This document shows, one piece after another, positions 63,723 through 64,000 of a stretch of DNA of 64,000 nt; positions within the stretch are counted from its first letter, which is position 1; each line of letters begins with the position of its first letter. The DNA lies in the IMG/VR virus record IMGVR_UViG_3300027973_000031, positions 47,589 to 111,588 of that record; one strand, written 5' to 3'. The DNA is from a virus. Below the pieces are notes generated by a model. It made no database searches and was not told the origin of the DNA. It saw only the letters and a program-made list of their open reading frames with translations. The translations under genes and the position numbers were made by a program.

Positions 63723-64000
63723 TTACCATTAAGTTAGCAATCAATGCAGATGGTTCAAAGTATTGGTTTCAAAATGGTAAATATCACAGAGACAACGACC
63801 AACCTGCTGTTATCTATGCAGATGGTTCAAAGTATTGGTGTCAAAATGGTAAATATCACAGAGACAACGACCAACCTGTTATGATCCATGCAGATGGTTC
63901 AAAGTATTGGTTTCAAAATGGTAAACTCCACAGAGACAACGACCAACCTACTGTTATCCATGCAGATGGTTCAAAGCGTTGGTATCAAAATGATAAATTT
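63719..64000 (+). CDS. Tandem-repeat (MORN-like) protein, cut by window end
   Basis: At least 94 residues from ATG 63719, which overlaps the previous stop. After MITIKLAINA comes a 24-residue unit, DGSKYWFQNGKYHRDNDQP plus five, three full copies (63749-63820, 63821-63892, 63893-63964) and a fourth started. This repeat type is found in phage, bacterial (YwqK-like) and giant virus proteins; function unknown. The repeats are nearly identical at DNA level. Confidence 0.75.
   Translation, partial: MITIKLAINADGSKYWFQNGKYHRDNDQPAVIYADGSKYWCQNGKYHRDNDQPVMIHADGSKYWFQNGKLHRDNDQPTVIHADGSKRWYQNDKF
63749..64000 (+). repeat. 72-bp in-frame tandem repeat
   Basis: Three and a half copies of a 72-base unit starting GATGGTTCAAAGTATTGG at 63749, 63821, 63893 and 63965. 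High DNA identity points to recent expansion. Confidence 0.85.

Overview
The window is 64 kb of a large, tailed, contractile-type (T4-like in gene content) bacteriophage genome. All genes I can support lie on the + strand and are tightly packed, often with stop/start overlaps. The sequence is AT-rich throughout except for a visibly GC-richer block near 46.0-48.5 kb. Phage identity rests on a baseplate module, a gp32-like SSB, UvsX/RecA, DnaB-type helicase, FEN-type exonuclease, HNH endonuclease, dUTPase, ThyX, thymidine kinase, many tRNAs and a phage-encoded tmRNA. Two exported proteins with classical signal peptides suggest a Gram-negative host, but the host cannot be named from sequence alone.

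Layout. (1) 0-6.6 kb: tail/baseplate genes (C-terminal part of a tape-measure-like protein, a tube-initiator-like protein, a LysM-like wedge protein, a hub-like protein). (2) 6.6-14.6 kb: replication and recombination (family A polymerase core, a divergent tubulin/FtsZ-like protein, SSB, UvsX, FEN, helicase) with a virion-like peptidoglycan-binding protein between. (3) 14.6-33 kb: class II ribonucleotide reductase, GroES-like protein, a GMP reductase/short PurA/2OG-dioxygenase block, virion-like proteins, superoxide dismutase, NlpC/P60-type peptidase, ThyX and DNA polymerase III alpha. (4) 33-44 kb: dUTPase, thioredoxin-like protein, a mini sigma-region-4 protein, acidic virion-like protein, GroEL, HSP20, SpoU-type RNA methyltransferase and DnaQ-like exonuclease. 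(5) 44-51 kb: twin zinc-knuckle proteins, a MoxR AAA+ / VWA-HExxH pair, and small genes. (6) 51-60.8 kb: nine tRNAs, several tRNA remnants, three or more unexplained structured RNAs, thymidine kinase, an exported hydrolase-like protein and the tmRNA. (7) 60.8-64 kb: small genes, a metallophosphoesterase, a deaminase and a protein made of 24-residue repeats.

Regulation has two recognisable layers. Host-type promoters (TTGACA, 17-18 bp, TATAAT-like) occur at about 16 sites, and at about 11 of them an inverted repeat with a different sequence each time wraps around the promoter. The hairpin can therefore form only in readthrough RNA from upstream and not in RNA started at that promoter. At least three of these hairpins bury the ribosome binding site of the next gene. 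A second motif, nACTATTTA, occurs 11 times, about 25-42 bases before mainly virion-like genes, and looks like a late promoter. Many genes behind it carry a short amphipathic helix ending in Glu, which may be a capsid-targeting or processing signal.

Taken together the phage brings its own nucleotide supply (NrdJ, ThyX, Tdk, dUTPase, deaminase, purine interconversion), two DNA polymerases plus a proofreading exonuclease, protein folding (GroEL, GroES-like, HSP20, Trx) and translation support (tRNAs, tmRNA, RNA methyltransferase).
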